Of a DNA stretch of 64,000 bases, positions 11,277-21,786 are shown in pieces. How positions within the stretch are numbered: position 1 is the first letter of the stretch; each line of letters begins with the position of its first letter. The position numbers were made by a program, and so were the translations under genes. The notes below the pieces were generated by a model, which worked only from the letters and a program-made list of their open reading frames with translations, was not told the origin of the DNA and made no database searches. Location: assembly GCA_949752735.1 (NCBI GenBank), contig OX457036.1:11292352-11356351 (forward strand), in the 5' to 3' direction. The DNA comes from Lumbricus terrestris. Taxonomy: Eukaryota; Annelida; Clitellata; Crassiclitellata; Lumbricidae.

Positions 11277-11663
11277 GGTAAAATACCACTTTAGCGTCGG
11301 AAATTATTCGCCCGTAGATGGAGTGTTATTTTTAATCAACCAACTTCTAGTTTGGTGATTATTCTTCTCATCGATCCAGCTTCTGTTTAGGCAAGAATTT
11401 GTTTGATCAATCCCGCTTCTGTTTCGTCAGCAAACATTTTTCATCAATACAGCTTATATTTAATAAAAATTATTGTTCATCAATCCAGCTTCAATTTCAG
11501 AAAGATTGTTTTCATTAATCCCGGTTCTATGTCAATAGAAATTATTTTCATCAATCCCGCTTCGTTTTCGAAAGAATTCTTTTCGTCAATCCGACTTGTA
11601 TTCTGCTAACACTGAAACCCATGCAATGGCGAATAATTTCCGACGCTAAAGTGGTATTTTACC
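11277..11663. mobile_element. Foldback element with internal 36-bp repeats
   Basis: Terminal inverted repeats of about 36 bp (left begins GGTAAAATACCACTTTAGCG, right is its complement) and an exact 8-bp target duplication CAAAAAGC (11269-11276 and 11664-11671). Between them about seven diverged copies of a 36-bp unit (ATCAATCC(A/C)GCTTCTGTTTC then an AT-rich spacer) are spaced 35-37 bp apart. A related run of units is at 53510-53612. No coding sequence. Confidence 0.8.
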
Positions 11664-12324
11664 CAAAAAGCTATAGGCCTATAGCCAGCATCCCTGTAAC
11701 ATTGTAATACGATTGGCATATCAAAAGCTTAGTTGAAATTCACATATTAGACTAAAAATGCAGAAAGAATGAATTCTAGAATCTCACAAACCTTCAGTTG
11801 TATCGAGCGCCATGAACGATAACACGAGCATTAGCACAAGCCTCGATGTCACAAGGAGTGCCATATTTCTCAAATTGCAGATGCAGCAGGAAGATATATA
11901 ACCGAAAATCTACCTTAGAAATGGGCATGAAATATATCACCCCGTTATGTCTAACGTCTCGAACCACAGTCAAAACTTGACTAAACTCACAAACCTCTAA
12001 TTCATGTCTAGGTCGCAAAATTTAAATTTAAGCAAATCGTCTTCCGACTTTTCATTTTACGTCATTGGAGTCAGTACCAAACATTGAGGTGTATAAATAT
12101 AAAGTAGGCCTAAGTATGTACTTTATTGAACCGTCTGCAAACGCACTGCGGAAACATCAAAATAATAAGGACAATCTAAGTGAGTTGGCCCTACAATTAT
12201 AAAAATAGTCATAATAGGTCCCTATGAAGCTACAAAACATGGGACATCTTAAGAGTTGTGTGAGAGAGAAAGGACTAATTTAAAGACAGAAAAGAAAAGC
12301 AGAAGCCTACAAAGTCACTTTGTA

Positions 12325-12482
12325 TTGCAGGCTGCCTGTTCTGGTAGTATAGTTACTAGTTGGGCCTTAGATTTGTGATTTTGTTCGTGCGAATTGTTTC
12401 AATTGCATAACTGTAGGGCCTACACTGTAACCGGTTGCGGTCTGTCAACCGAATTGCTCAATAAAGGAAATTATTATTATTA
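12325..12482 (+). mobile_element. Retroposon-tail family, copy 2
   Basis: Runs from TATTGCAGGCTGCCTGTTCT to GTCAACCGAATTGCTCAATA and ends in a short ATT microsatellite. It matches 46325-46507 in full and 5951-6036 and 8645-8700 in part, always on the plus strand. Likely the 3' end of a LINE or SINE; no RT is attached here. Confidence 0.65.
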
Positions 12483-12896
12483 CTTTAAAAGCATGCATAC
12501 GTGTGATAAAACCCACACCGGGTTAATGCGTCAGCATGAAGGTTTCCAGGGTTGTGCGAACCAGGACGGTGTGAATACATGTAGGTGGGCTAATATTCTT
12601 TTATAGGAATAGGCCTAATAGATGACCTGGGAGTCTGGGACATGGCTGGGTTAATTGTAAGGAACAGAACAAAGCGACGAATCAGCATAACCAAGCGACG
12701 AATCAGCATAACCACAGAGGTCATCGAACGACTTCTGGTGGGTAGGCTAGGCAGAAACTGGAGTCGTGTCATTTTGCGTAGACCTATAGCATTAATACGC
12801 GCGCTGACCTGTAGACCTAGGTCCTAGCTAGGCTATTTACATCGCCAAACCATGCATGGAAGCAACTAGAAGGCGTGCTACCCGTGGTGGCCCGAA

Positions 12897-13360
12897 CTAG
12901 GGTTACCATACGTCCGGGTTTACCCGGACACGTCCTCTTTTTTGGCCCCTGTCCGGGCGGCTTTCCAGAAATACGGATTTTGTCCAGGTTTTCTCCGTCC
13001 GTCCCCGATCAATCGATCTTACTTACTTTTCCGTGTCATATACTTCTCCTACCTTGAACTAAACAAGAGTCCCAGCAGTATTTAGCTCAATAGTATGGTT
13101 ACCATCGAGCTTCCGGTTCATGATGCGGCTTTTGTAAACCAAACGCATGACTATAGCGCTAGTTACATAATGATAATTGTAGATAAAAAAATATTTCAAT
13201 TTCACGGAAAAATTTGACATAAAAATGCCGAAACGTAAGTGGTTATTTACAGCCACCCTGAAAGCCCAATACACAGGTTTTCGTGCAGGTCGTTATGACT
13301 GAGGAGCTGATGATCATTTTATGTGTCCTCTTTTTCATCTGAGCACTTATGGTAACCCTA
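12897..13360. mobile_element. hAT-like MITE with AGGGTTACCAT termini
   Basis: Left end CTAGGGTTACCATACGTCC, right end TTATGGTAACCCTA, exact 8-bp target duplication GGCCCGAA (12889-12896 and 13361-13368). 464 bp, no coding potential. Confidence 0.8.
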
Positions 13361-14399
13361 GGCCCGAACTACATCGAATTTCAGACAGCATTCGGATTCA
13401 ACTGTGGTTCTAGTTTCTACTCAAACCGGTCTTCTGACTTTCTTAATGATTATTGCGTAGCAAGGGCGGATACAGAAATTTTCGAGGGGGGGGGGGTGGT
13501 GGGCAAAAATTTTGGTATTGGGACAGGGAAAAACTTTCGTCTTTGTCGCCGAAAAATCTGATGACTTTTTTTAAAGTCATTCGCCCAATTTTCAAGAAAA
13601 AAGATACCGTTTTAGCCGCCAAAATAGTTAATTACTTTTTTAGTCATCAGTCACAATGGCCTCTCTAGTATCCTGCTTTTCTCTCCCGCTGCATTGAGTT
13701 AATGGTTTGTTGAAACCAAATGGGGGCGGGCACGTCCCATGCACTTTTTAAATGGGGGCAGTGGCGGATCCAGAACGTTTCGATGGGGGGGGCCAAAATT
13801 TTAGGTCTTGTTGGTCGGACAGCGGAAAAATTTGGTCTTACTCGTCGCCGAAACTTTTTTTTAGCCATCCGCCCAATTTTCAGGTAAAAAGATATCAACT
13901 CATCCGCCAAAAAAGTTGATGACTTTTTTTTTTTAGTCCTCCGCCTAAATTTTACAGCCAAAAAAGACTTACGATAAATCAAAGGGGGGCCACATCCCAT
14001 GCGTTTTTTTCATCGGGGGCCTGGTGTCCTGTTATTCTTTCTCGTAATGGTTTGTTGAAACCAAATGGGGGGGCCACTAGGGTGGTTCAAAAAAATAAAA
14101 TTCAAGCTAGATACCAAGGCACCCTCTCAGTTTGTTAGACCTGTCAATAGTATTATTGAGACCAAATTTCAGCTTCCCAGTCCAACTGGAAGGCGGTGCT
14201 CAACGACATCGAAATATTACCATGTAGTTGTATTAGCAAGAAATCTTGATGTCTTTTAGCTTGATCAAAAACCTCAACTCTTGTCATGTAGATGAACATG
14301 AAATAGATTCTGTTGCACTATCATACTTATTACAGTCAGTGCTAGCAACTTGACAGCTGTTTAGCCATCAAGTGACAAGTGCATTTTGATAGCAATAAC

Positions 14400-15480
14400 A
14401 CTTCAGGAAGCATTGAGATTGTTGGTCACAATTACTGCAGCGCTTATGTGCGATCCTTTTGTCCTGCCATTTTCACGGAAAACCATTCATATGGAGTGCT
14501 TAAGAAGTCAAGATGGAGCATGCTGAAGCTGTAAGATCTGAATTTGTACCAAATTAACCACTTGCAGTACACTGGAAATGTTGACCACCTGTGAGTGCTA
14601 GTTTCAGGTGATGGTGTCGCTAAACTCTTTGGTATGCCCAAGTGTCCCTCTATGACAGGATATAATTTAAATCTAAGGTCATTCATCATCTTATGAAGTT
14701 ATTGAGACTCGCTGATAATGGCTAAGACTTGATCTTTGACACAACACCGGACGTTTTAGTGAAGTGTACGTTTGTCTGGAAAAGAGGATATGTAAAATGT
14801 TCCTGTGGTTGGCCCGCGGTCGTCATTGTGATGGAGTTGATTTAAGCCAAAATATTCATCTTTTGTTGTTGTCCATCTAATCCAAAATAGAATCCAATCT
14901 TAAAGAGATTTAAAGCTGTGTGGGATGGTGTGACACGTGACAACATACGAGTACTGGAAGTCGCATCCGCTACTGAAGCCTCCATGAGAGACCGATCAGT
15001 TTCATCAAGTAGACAGCTGAAATTAAAGTCAATTTCAGAGACGACTACCAAGAAGTCATTGAGGTGTCAATGGTTGTCCTTGGAAGTCAGCCCTCAATAA
15101 GAAACTGGAGAGCCCAATTTGCAACGCACGTTGAATGGCCAGGTTACTGTATGCCATCAAAATATGCCGACATACCAATCAACGCGACGTATTCAATCTG
15201 AGGATGAGGGAAGAAACTCAGATTCATCCATTTGTGTGATTTGGTTCCTTTCTTCACTCAAAGGCATGGATACAGGCCTCCATTTGCTCTTGAATGTCCA
15301 GGTTACTGCATACCATCAAAATAATTGTACGATTTAGCAATCAACGTGAAGTATTCAATCTAAGGGAAAAGAAAAACTCAGATTCATCCTTTTGTGTGAT
15401 TGGGTAACCTCCTTCACTCAAAGGCATCCTCTTGCTGCTGAAACTCCAGGACAAGATCTGTGAATTTTGATTGATATAGG
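14400..15480 (+). pseudogene. Decayed transposase-like gene, 5' part
   Basis: No long frame is open, but several frames carry blocks in the right order of a transposon-linked protein family I recognise from uncharacterised invertebrate proteins: VLVSGDGVAKLFG (about 14610), FDTT (about 14735), LEKR..CKMFLWLA (about 14775-14805), KRFKAVWDGVTRDNI (about 14905-14950), SMVVLGSQPS and MARLLYAIKICRHTNQRDVF (about 15135). A diverged second copy of the last block follows near 15297-15450, an internal duplication. Stops and frameshifts are frequent. The LTR retrotransposon inserts directly after it; the rest resumes at 21787. Confidence 0.6.
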
Positions 15481-15501
15481 ACTTCCGATTTAGGTGACTA
15501 T

Positions 15502-15820
15502 TGTCATATGTATAGATATGCATGCACTGATAGGAGTGTATCATTGACTATATATATATGCTTGATTAGCTTATATACATTATTATATATAATTATAGCA
15601 TGACATTATATATATCATGTCATAGACTAGGTAATGATTGGACAACAGAACATTAGCAATAACTAGCAATAGCCAATCAAATTGTATAATAGGAGGAGCT
15701 TATATTATTTGTCTATATATATGTCTGAATGTACATAATAAATTAGTCAGACTCGAATCTTTGTGTTGGAGGGTTGACTCGTGGAGCTGTAAGCAGTCAC
15801 TGAGGTGGCTGGGGCTTACA
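15502..15820 (+). repeat. 5' LTR
   Basis: Begins TGTCATATGTATAG and ends GGGGCTTACA. Contains TATA-rich stretches (near 15551 and 15600), an inverted repeat ATGACAT...ATGTCAT around 15600-15622, and AATAAA near 15736 as a candidate polyadenylation signal. Same length as the 3' LTR. Confidence 0.93.
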
Positions 15821-15822
15821 TT

Positions 15823-15840
15823 TGGCGCAGCGGCGACAGG
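15823..15840 (+). promoter_or_regulatory. Primer-binding site
   Basis: TGGCGCAGCGGCGACAGG starts two bases after the 5' LTR. A PBS opening with TGG pairs with the CCA end of a tRNA. I cannot say which tRNA. Confidence 0.65.
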
Positions 15841-16499
15841 GTCTTGCCAGGGCAAACGACAGGACGTCTACGCCGGCGAACGGAGAGAGAGATAGCCGTG
15901 TTGTGTCAGCCACATTGGTTGCATAACAGGAAAACGGCAGCAGCAGGAGTCGGCGAGTTTTGCTGACGGAAAGAGAGACAGCTTAACGTTAACAAGTTGT
16001 CTGTCTGAGTGGTCGGGTGGGACTATCCACAGAGCCGAACTCAGATAGTGGTGGTCAATCAGTTGTTGTTTGACGGGTGTTAGAAGGGCTGATCATATAT
16101 AGGTCTGACTAACACCTTGTCTAGACTTCTGTTGACGTGGGTTTGATCTTGGAGGACAAGCTGATCCAAGAGGAAACAGACGAAGCCAAGCAGACGGGTC
16201 GTTCCAGGTCAACCGTGACAGCGGAGCAAAGGAGACGGACGATTCTGGAGTGCAGAGGACAGTTCAACGACGATCCTAGTACAAGGACAAGTCAAGTCGA
16301 TTCTCGGACGGGTTGGAGCAACGACAAAAGTCAAGGTCAACCGTTCCTGTTGGTCGTCAAAGACAAGAAGAGAAGACTTTGGTTGAAAAGATAAGTTTGA
16401 GCTTATATATTTCTTGTTATAACCTACTTACGAAACTGTGGTTTTGTTGATGTAAAGTTTATTTTGTTGTTGGTGTAATTGTCAAAACCGATTGACAGA

Positions 16500-19400
16500 A
16501 TGGATCATTTGTCGAGTGCAAAGTGTGCTTTATTGAAGAAAATGTCTACTGAGAGAGTGAGACAGAAGTTAGTGGAGTGTGGAAGAGAGGAGGAAGAGAT
16601 GTTAATGTTGAACAGAGAAAGAATGCTGGAGGAGTTGGCAAATGAATGGCTGAGAGAAGAAGGTGAAGGTGTTGAGACAAGATTTGAAGAGTTAACAAGT
16701 CAGTTGGAAGAATATGGGAGTGCGCAGAGGAGCGAAGACAGAGAAGAGAGTTGGATGAGAGAGGAGATGGTGTGGAGACGGGAGAAGGATGAAAAAGAAA
16801 TGGAATTGAGAAGACAGGAAATGGAGCTGAGAAGACAAGAATTAGACTTTCAGAGATTACAATTGAAACAGATAGAGGCAGACAGGTTGGAGAGACAGAG
16901 AAAGGAGGAGAAGATGGAGGCAGAAATGTCTGCAGCGAAGAAGAAGAAAGAGAAGGAGGAAGAGGCTCCAGTGAGTAAGATCAAGAAATTGGGTGACGCG
17001 ATGAAACATGTTTTACCTCGCATGCCTACGGACTTAACTGAAATTCCAATGTACTTTGAAAGCGTAGAAAATGCTTTTAAGAGTTTTGAGGTTGAGAAAG
17101 CCTACTGGGTTAAATTGTTACTACCTTTGATGTCTTACAAAGCCAGGGCTGTACTGAATCGATTGGATTACCATGAACATGACAACTATGACCTTGTCAA
17201 AGAGTTTGTACTGAAGGAGTTTAAATTAACTCCGAGGGAATACAGGGCAAAGTTTCTGGAGGCGAGGAAATTGCCAGAAGAGACTTTTCTTCTTTTTAAC
17301 ACCAGGCTAAAAAATTTATTTAATTACTATGTGAAGAGTCGCAATGTTAAACAAGATTTCAGCAAACTTTGTGATTTAATGGTGGCTGATCGGCTGAAGG
17401 AAGTGTTGTCTCCAGGCCCTTTGCAGTTTGTTCTGATGAAGGAGGGGACTGACTGTCTAACATCTGACGCTATTGCTGATTTAGCAGATTTACATGTTAA
17501 CAATCGTATTGGTTATGTTGGACTGCCTAAGCCTGCTTTTGATAAGCCAAAAGCAGATGGCGCTATGCATCAAGGTACGGCTCAAGGTAATACAGCTGTG
17601 AATGAAAGATCGTTTGGTAAGCAAAAGACTTGGGACAGAAGCAAGTTTAGCAAACCGGAAATGAAGAAAGGTTTTGCAGAGAAGAATGAGAGGAGGTGTT
17701 TCTTGTGTAATTCTTCTTCTCATTTAATGAACCAATGTGGGAAGAGACAGGCAAAAGAAATCTCTTCTAGAACATGTACATTGGATGAAACGGACAGACC
17801 TTTATTACAACTAGTTAATGTACCTGATTGTGAGGAAGGAAGGCAATGTGACACACAACCCAAGGCGGTAATGAAATGTGTTCTGGAGAAAGAGGATAAA
17901 ATAGAACAGGAAGTAAGTAAGATGAAAGGAGAAAAGGGTGTGAATTGTTTTCAGACTAAAGTGGTCTTGAAAAAGGCAACTTTACAACATGTGGACATTG
18001 AACTGAAGGTGAATGATAGTCAGAAAGTGAAAGTGAAAGCGTTGAATGACTCTGGAACAGAGATTCCCGTGGTGTCCAAGGAAGTAATCAAAGGACTGCC
18101 TGTTGAAGAAATGGGTGAAGTGAGACTTCAATGTGCAGCTGGAAAACCTGTTTTAGCAAAACTGGTTAAACTGGAATTGAGGTTAATTAATGACCATCCT
18201 GATGAACATTCTAAACTGTTGAATATTGGACAATACCTGCCATGTGTTTGTGCTGTTGTTGAAAATATGTCAGGGAGGGAAATGTTTTTGTTACACCCTG
18301 AACTTATTGCTGAATTAAAATCGTTGCCACAAATTGAGGTACCTGACGCTCAAATGCAAATGAATATGCTGACTCGAGCACAGACTAGGAAACTTAAGCA
18401 GACTGTAAGTGAGGTAGTAAGTCAAGAGACTGACGATGTAGATGAAGCAGCAACAGAAGAAATGAATTTGGAAAAGTTATTTAGCAACTTGGATGCAGGA
18501 AATAAAGAAGCTGATGAGGCTAATGTTTTGACACCTGAACAACCACAGCAGTCTGAGGTGGTATCTGATTCCATGCTATTTGCGAGGCAGCAACAAGCTG
18601 ACCAGTCATTGATCAAGTGGTTTGATAAGGCAAAGGAAGGCAATGCAGAATTTCACATTAAAAATGGATTCTTGTACAGGAAAGCAACAGTGTCTGGACA
18701 GACTGTGTACCAGTTGGCTGTACCTCAGAAAAGAAGAGACAAAATTAAAAACTTAGCACATGAATCTGTTTTCGGAGGTCACTTTGGCGAGGATAAAACG
18801 CGTGAAAGAATACAATTGTCCTTTGCATGGCCTGGTATGCGTACAGAGATACAGGAATGGTGTAAATCATGTAAAGATTGTCAGTTGAAGGCGAGAAGTA
18901 CAACACTTGATAGAGTGCCCATCAGTGCAATTCCGAGAGAGGATATTCCATTCCGCCACCTCGAGATGGATTTAATCGGCGAGATTCAGCCTGCTTCGGC
19001 GGCTGGGCACAAATATGTTCTCTGTGTAATTGATATTTGTACACGTTTTCCAAGCGTTTTCCTGTTGAAAACTTTAACGGCTAAAGCTGTCTGTGATGCA
19101 TTACTGGAATTGTTTGTCAATGTCGGTGTTCCGGCCATTATTTCGAGTGATCAAGGCAGTAATTTTACTGCACGTTTAACTCAGGAGTTTCTGAAATTAA
19201 TGGGTTGTAGTCCTAGATTTGCCACCCCCGGACATCCGGAGGCGAGTGGGGGGGTGGAACGATGGAATCAATCCCTAAAGAAAATGATGCATCATATCAT
19301 ACAAAAACATCCGAGACAATGGCATAAATTAGTGCCTTTTGCAGTGTGGGCTTTGAGAGAAGTACCCAATTCGACCCTTGGAATATCGCCATATCAGTTG

Positions 19401-21296
19401 GTTTATGGGCGATTACCACGTGGGCCATTAACTATCCTCAAGGAAACATGGTCCAACGAGATTGAGAGCCCACCAGGGATGGGATACAAACCTATTAAAT
19501 ATCTGGAAAAGTTGAAAGAAGATATGATGACAGCTTTGAAAAGCGCAGATTTGCACGCTCAGATTAAACAAGAGCAATATGTTAATCAGTACAACAAGCG
19601 GGCCAAAGATAAGTCTTTCGAGCATGGGGAAAATGTGATTGTTCTTTATCCAACATCCACAAATAAATTACTTTCACGTTGGCACGGACCCTGTACTATA
19701 TTACAGAAACGATCTAAGAGTTCTTATCTGGTTGACATGGGCGATAATAACAGGAGGGTGGTTCATGTAAACAAATTGCGGAAATACGTTGCACGAGCGA
19801 TGAAGTGTGGACTAATCATTGAAGAGGATGAGGATTTTGGCCGTGTATATGAAATGCCGATAAAGAATGATGATGCATGTAAACCGATAGAGTTGGAATA
19901 TGATCAAATAAAGCATTTAACATTGGCACAACAGACACAATTGATTGCTTTGTTATCTGACTTTTCTGAATGTTTTTCTGATAAACCTGGTCTTTGTTCT
20001 GTAGTCGAGCATGAAATCAAACTGAGGGACGATTTTGTGCCAAAGCAGTTTGCTGCTTATCGGGTCCCGCTAATTTACCGGGAAGAGGTGGAACGACAAC
20101 TCGACCAACTCATCAGCCTTGGCATCGTTAAAACCTCGACAAGCTCAATGGCGAGTCCATTGGTAATCGTCAAGAAGAAGAATGGGACTCTTCGTTTGGC
20201 AGTTGATTACAGATACATTAATAAACATAGTTTTGAATTTCAAAATCCGATGCCAATTGCTAATGAGGTGATAAATAAGGTCGGACAATCTAAACTGATA
20301 TCTGTGTTTGATTGTCGTTCCGCCTACTGGACGTGCCCAGTAAAACAAAGTGATCAGTGGAAAACTGCGTTTATAACGCATCATGGACTTTTTGAATGGA
20401 CTAGGGTTCCGTTTGGCATGATCAATAGTGGTAGATCGTTTGTTAGAGCCATTAACATTGTGTTGCAACCTGTTAAGCATTTTGCTGAACCATATGTAGA
20501 TGATGTGGCTGTGCATTCAATGTCGTGGGAACAACATCTAGAACACATAAAGTTGTTCTTAACACAAATCAGGAAACATAATTTAACCTTGAATTTGTCT
20601 AAATGTGAATTTGGGAAACCCGAAACAAAATTCATTGGATACATTGTGGGTTCTGGCCATAAGAGAATGGATCCCGAAAAGGTCAAGGCAATGATAGACA
20701 TGCCTCGACCGATGACTAAGACACAGCTGAGACGTGTGTTAGGGTTAATGAATTTTTATCGTCAATTTGTACAAGATTTTGCAAGCATAGCAAAACCATT
20801 GACAGATGTAACAGGGAAGAATAAACCTGAAAGCTTAAACTGGAATGAAGAACAGCAGGAAGCATTTGATAAACTGAAACATGCATTGTGTTCTGATGTT
20901 ATTCTGAAAGTTTTTCAGTTGGGTCAACCGGTAAACCTGTATTGTGACAGCAGTGATGGAGCGGTGGGGGCTGTTTTGACTCAGTGTGACAGTTTGGGTT
21001 TTGAAAGGCCTGTATATTTGCTTAGTCAAAAGCTAACAGCCACGCAGCAAAATTGGGCAACCATCGAAAAGGAAGCTTATGCTATTGTTTGGGCACTTGA
21101 CAAATTAAAGGAAATAGTCCTTGGTTCTCACATTACTGTCTATACTGATCACAATCCTTTGACATACCTTACTATGGCTATGTCAAAATCAGCTAAGCTC
21201 TGCAGGTGGTGTCTATCATTGCAAGCTTTTGAAATTGAGATAAAATACATGAAGGGAAAGTTAAATGTTGTGGCTGATTGCTTATCTAGGTTGTGA
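16500..21296 (+). CDS. Gag-pol polyprotein with gag-PR-IN-RT-RH order
   Basis: Single frame of 1,598 codons from the ATG at 16500. The frame is open seven codons further upstream, but only from a TTG. Residues about 20-150 are highly charged and probably coiled coil, followed by a gag-like region (about 170-310). A CCHC zinc knuckle C-x2-C-x4-H-x4-C starts at residue 400. The protease active site DSGT is at 517. Integrase: HHCC zinc module from about 754 (CKSCKDC), catalytic D824, D884 and E920 (D-x35-E, in GVERW), then a GPY/F-like module (WHGPCTIL, HVNKLRKY). RT follows from about 1180, with LAVDYRYIN and the YVDD box at 1332-1335. RNase H is C-terminal, ending VVADCLSRL at the stop. All key catalytic residues I looked for are present. 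No env domain and no frameshift between gag and pol. Confidence 0.93.
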   Translation: MDHLSSAKCALLKKMSTERVRQKLVECGREEEEMLMLNRERMLEELANEWLREEGEGVETRFEELTSQLEEYGSAQRSEDREESWMREEMVWRREKDEKEMELRRQEMELRRQELDFQRLQLKQIEADRLERQRKEEKMEAEMSAAKKKKEKEEEAPVSKIKKLGDAMKHVLPRMPTDLTEIPMYFESVENAFKSFEVEKAYWVKLLLPLMSYKARAVLNRLDYHEHDNYDLVKEFVLKEFKLTPREYRAKFLEARKLPEETFLLFNTRLKNLFNYYVKSRNVKQDFSKLCDLMVADRLKEVLSPGPLQFVLMKEGTDCLTSDAIADLADLHVNNRIGYVGLPKPAFDKPKADGAMHQGTAQGNTAVNERSFGKQKTWDRSKFSKPEMKKGFAEKNERRCFLCNSSSHLMNQCGKRQAKEISSRTCTLDETDRPLLQLVNVPDCEEGRQCDTQPKAVMKCVLEKEDKIEQEVSKMKGEKGVNCFQTKVVLKKATLQHVDIELKVNDSQKVKVKALNDSGTEIPVVSKEVIKGLPVEEMGEVRLQCAAGKPVLAKLVKLELRLINDHPDEHSKLLNIGQYLPCVCAVVENMSGREMFLLHPELIAELKSLPQIEVPDAQMQMNMLTRAQTRKLKQTVSEVVSQETDDVDEAATEEMNLEKLFSNLDAGNKEADEANVLTPEQPQQSEVVSDSMLFARQQQADQSLIKWFDKAKEGNAEFHIKNGFLYRKATVSGQTVYQLAVPQKRRDKIKNLAHESVFGGHFGEDKTRERIQLSFAWPGMRTEIQEWCKSCKDCQLKARSTTLDRVPISAIPREDIPFRHLEMDLIGEIQPASAAGHKYVLCVIDICTRFPSVFLLKTLTAKAVCDALLELFVNVGVPAIISSDQGSNFTARLTQEFLKLMGCSPRFATPGHPEASGGVERWNQSLKKMMHHIIQKHPRQWHKLVPFAVWALREVPNSTLGISPYQLVYGRLPRGPLTILKETWSNEIESPPGMGYKPIKYLEKLKEDMMTALKSADLHAQIKQEQYVNQYNKRAKDKSFEHGENVIVLYPTSTNKLLSRWHGPCTILQKRSKSSYLVDMGDNNRRVVHVNKLRKYVARAMKCGLIIEEDEDFGRVYEMPIKNDDACKPIELEYDQIKHLTLAQQTQLIALLSDFSECFSDKPGLCSVVEHEIKLRDDFVPKQFAAYRVPLIYREEVERQLDQLISLGIVKTSTSSMASPLVIVKKKNGTLRLAVDYRYINKHSFEFQNPMPIANEVINKVGQSKLISVFDCRSAYWTCPVKQSDQWKTAFITHHGLFEWTRVPFGMINSGRSFVRAINIVLQPVKHFAEPYVDDVAVHSMSWEQHLEHIKLFLTQIRKHNLTLNLSKCEFGKPETKFIGYIVGSGHKRMDPEKVKAMIDMPRPMTKTQLRRVLGLMNFYRQFVQDFASIAKPLTDVTGKNKPESLNWNEEQQEAFDKLKHALCSDVILKVFQLGQPVNLYCDSSDGAVGAVLTQCDSLGFERPVYLLSQKLTATQQNWATIEKEAYAIVWALDKLKEIVLGSHITVYTDHNPLTYLTMAMSKSAKLCRWCLSLQAFEIEIKYMKGKLNVVADCLSRL

Positions 21297-21439
21297 GTAA
21301 GTTTGTAAGGTCCTATATGTATGCAGTAAGTACGTATGTGAAGTATATATACATGTAGAGGCAGTTGTTTTGATTTGTATAATTTTATGTTGGGTTTAAA
21401 ATAGCAAGTTTACAAATAATTTAATTTATTGTTTGTAAA

Positions 21440-21462
21440 CTTAAAGAGAATATAAGAGGTAA
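21440..21462 (+). promoter_or_regulatory. Polypurine tract
   Basis: The purine-rich run AAAGAGAATATAAGAGGTAA abuts the 3' LTR and is the expected plus-strand primer for reverse transcription. It is interrupted by a few T residues, so its exact extent is uncertain. Confidence 0.55.
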
Positions 21463-21781
21463 TGTCATATGTATAGATATGCATGCACTGATAGGAGTGT
21501 ATCATTGACTATATATATATGCTTGATTAGCTTATATACATTATTATATATAATTATAGCATGACATTATATATATCATGTCATAGACTAGGTAATGATT
21601 GGACAACAGAACATTAGCAATAACTAGCAATAGCCAATCAAATTGTATAATAGGAGGAGCTTATATTATTTGTCTATATATATGTCTGAATGTACATAAT
21701 AAATTAGTCAGACTCGAATCTTTGTGTTGGAGGGTTGACTCGTGGAGCTGTAAGCAGTCACTGAGGTGGCTGGGGCTTACA
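21463..21781 (+). repeat. 3' LTR
   Basis: 319 bp from TGTCATATG to GGCTTACA. I compared it base by base with the 5' LTR and found no difference. Followed by the ACTAT target duplication at 21782-21786. Confidence 0.93.
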
Positions 21782-21786
21782 ACTAT

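Larger units (their letters stand above)
15502..21781 (+). mobile_element. Nest level 4: Gmr1-like LTR retrotransposon, apparently intact
   Basis: 6,280 bp, TG...CA ends, 319-bp LTRs that I read as identical, and an exact 5-bp target duplication ACTAT. It has a primer-binding site, one uninterrupted gag-pol frame and a purine-rich tract before the 3' LTR. Pol is Ty3/gypsy-like in sequence but integrase lies upstream of RT. That order is known for Gmr1-type elements (named from Atlantic cod, reported in deuterostomes). No env-like ORF follows pol. Identical LTRs and an open frame imply a recent insertion, so the element may still be active. Confidence 0.92.

Noticed and set aside
16137..16394. 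Separate 85-codon ORF in the retrotransposon leader
   Set aside because: It begins at a GTG rather than an ATG, lies between the primer-binding site and gag, and resembles nothing known. Treated as untranslated leader.
16479..16499. Gag-pol start seven codons upstream
   Set aside because: That first codon is TTG. The first ATG in frame, at 16500, is the more likely eukaryotic start.
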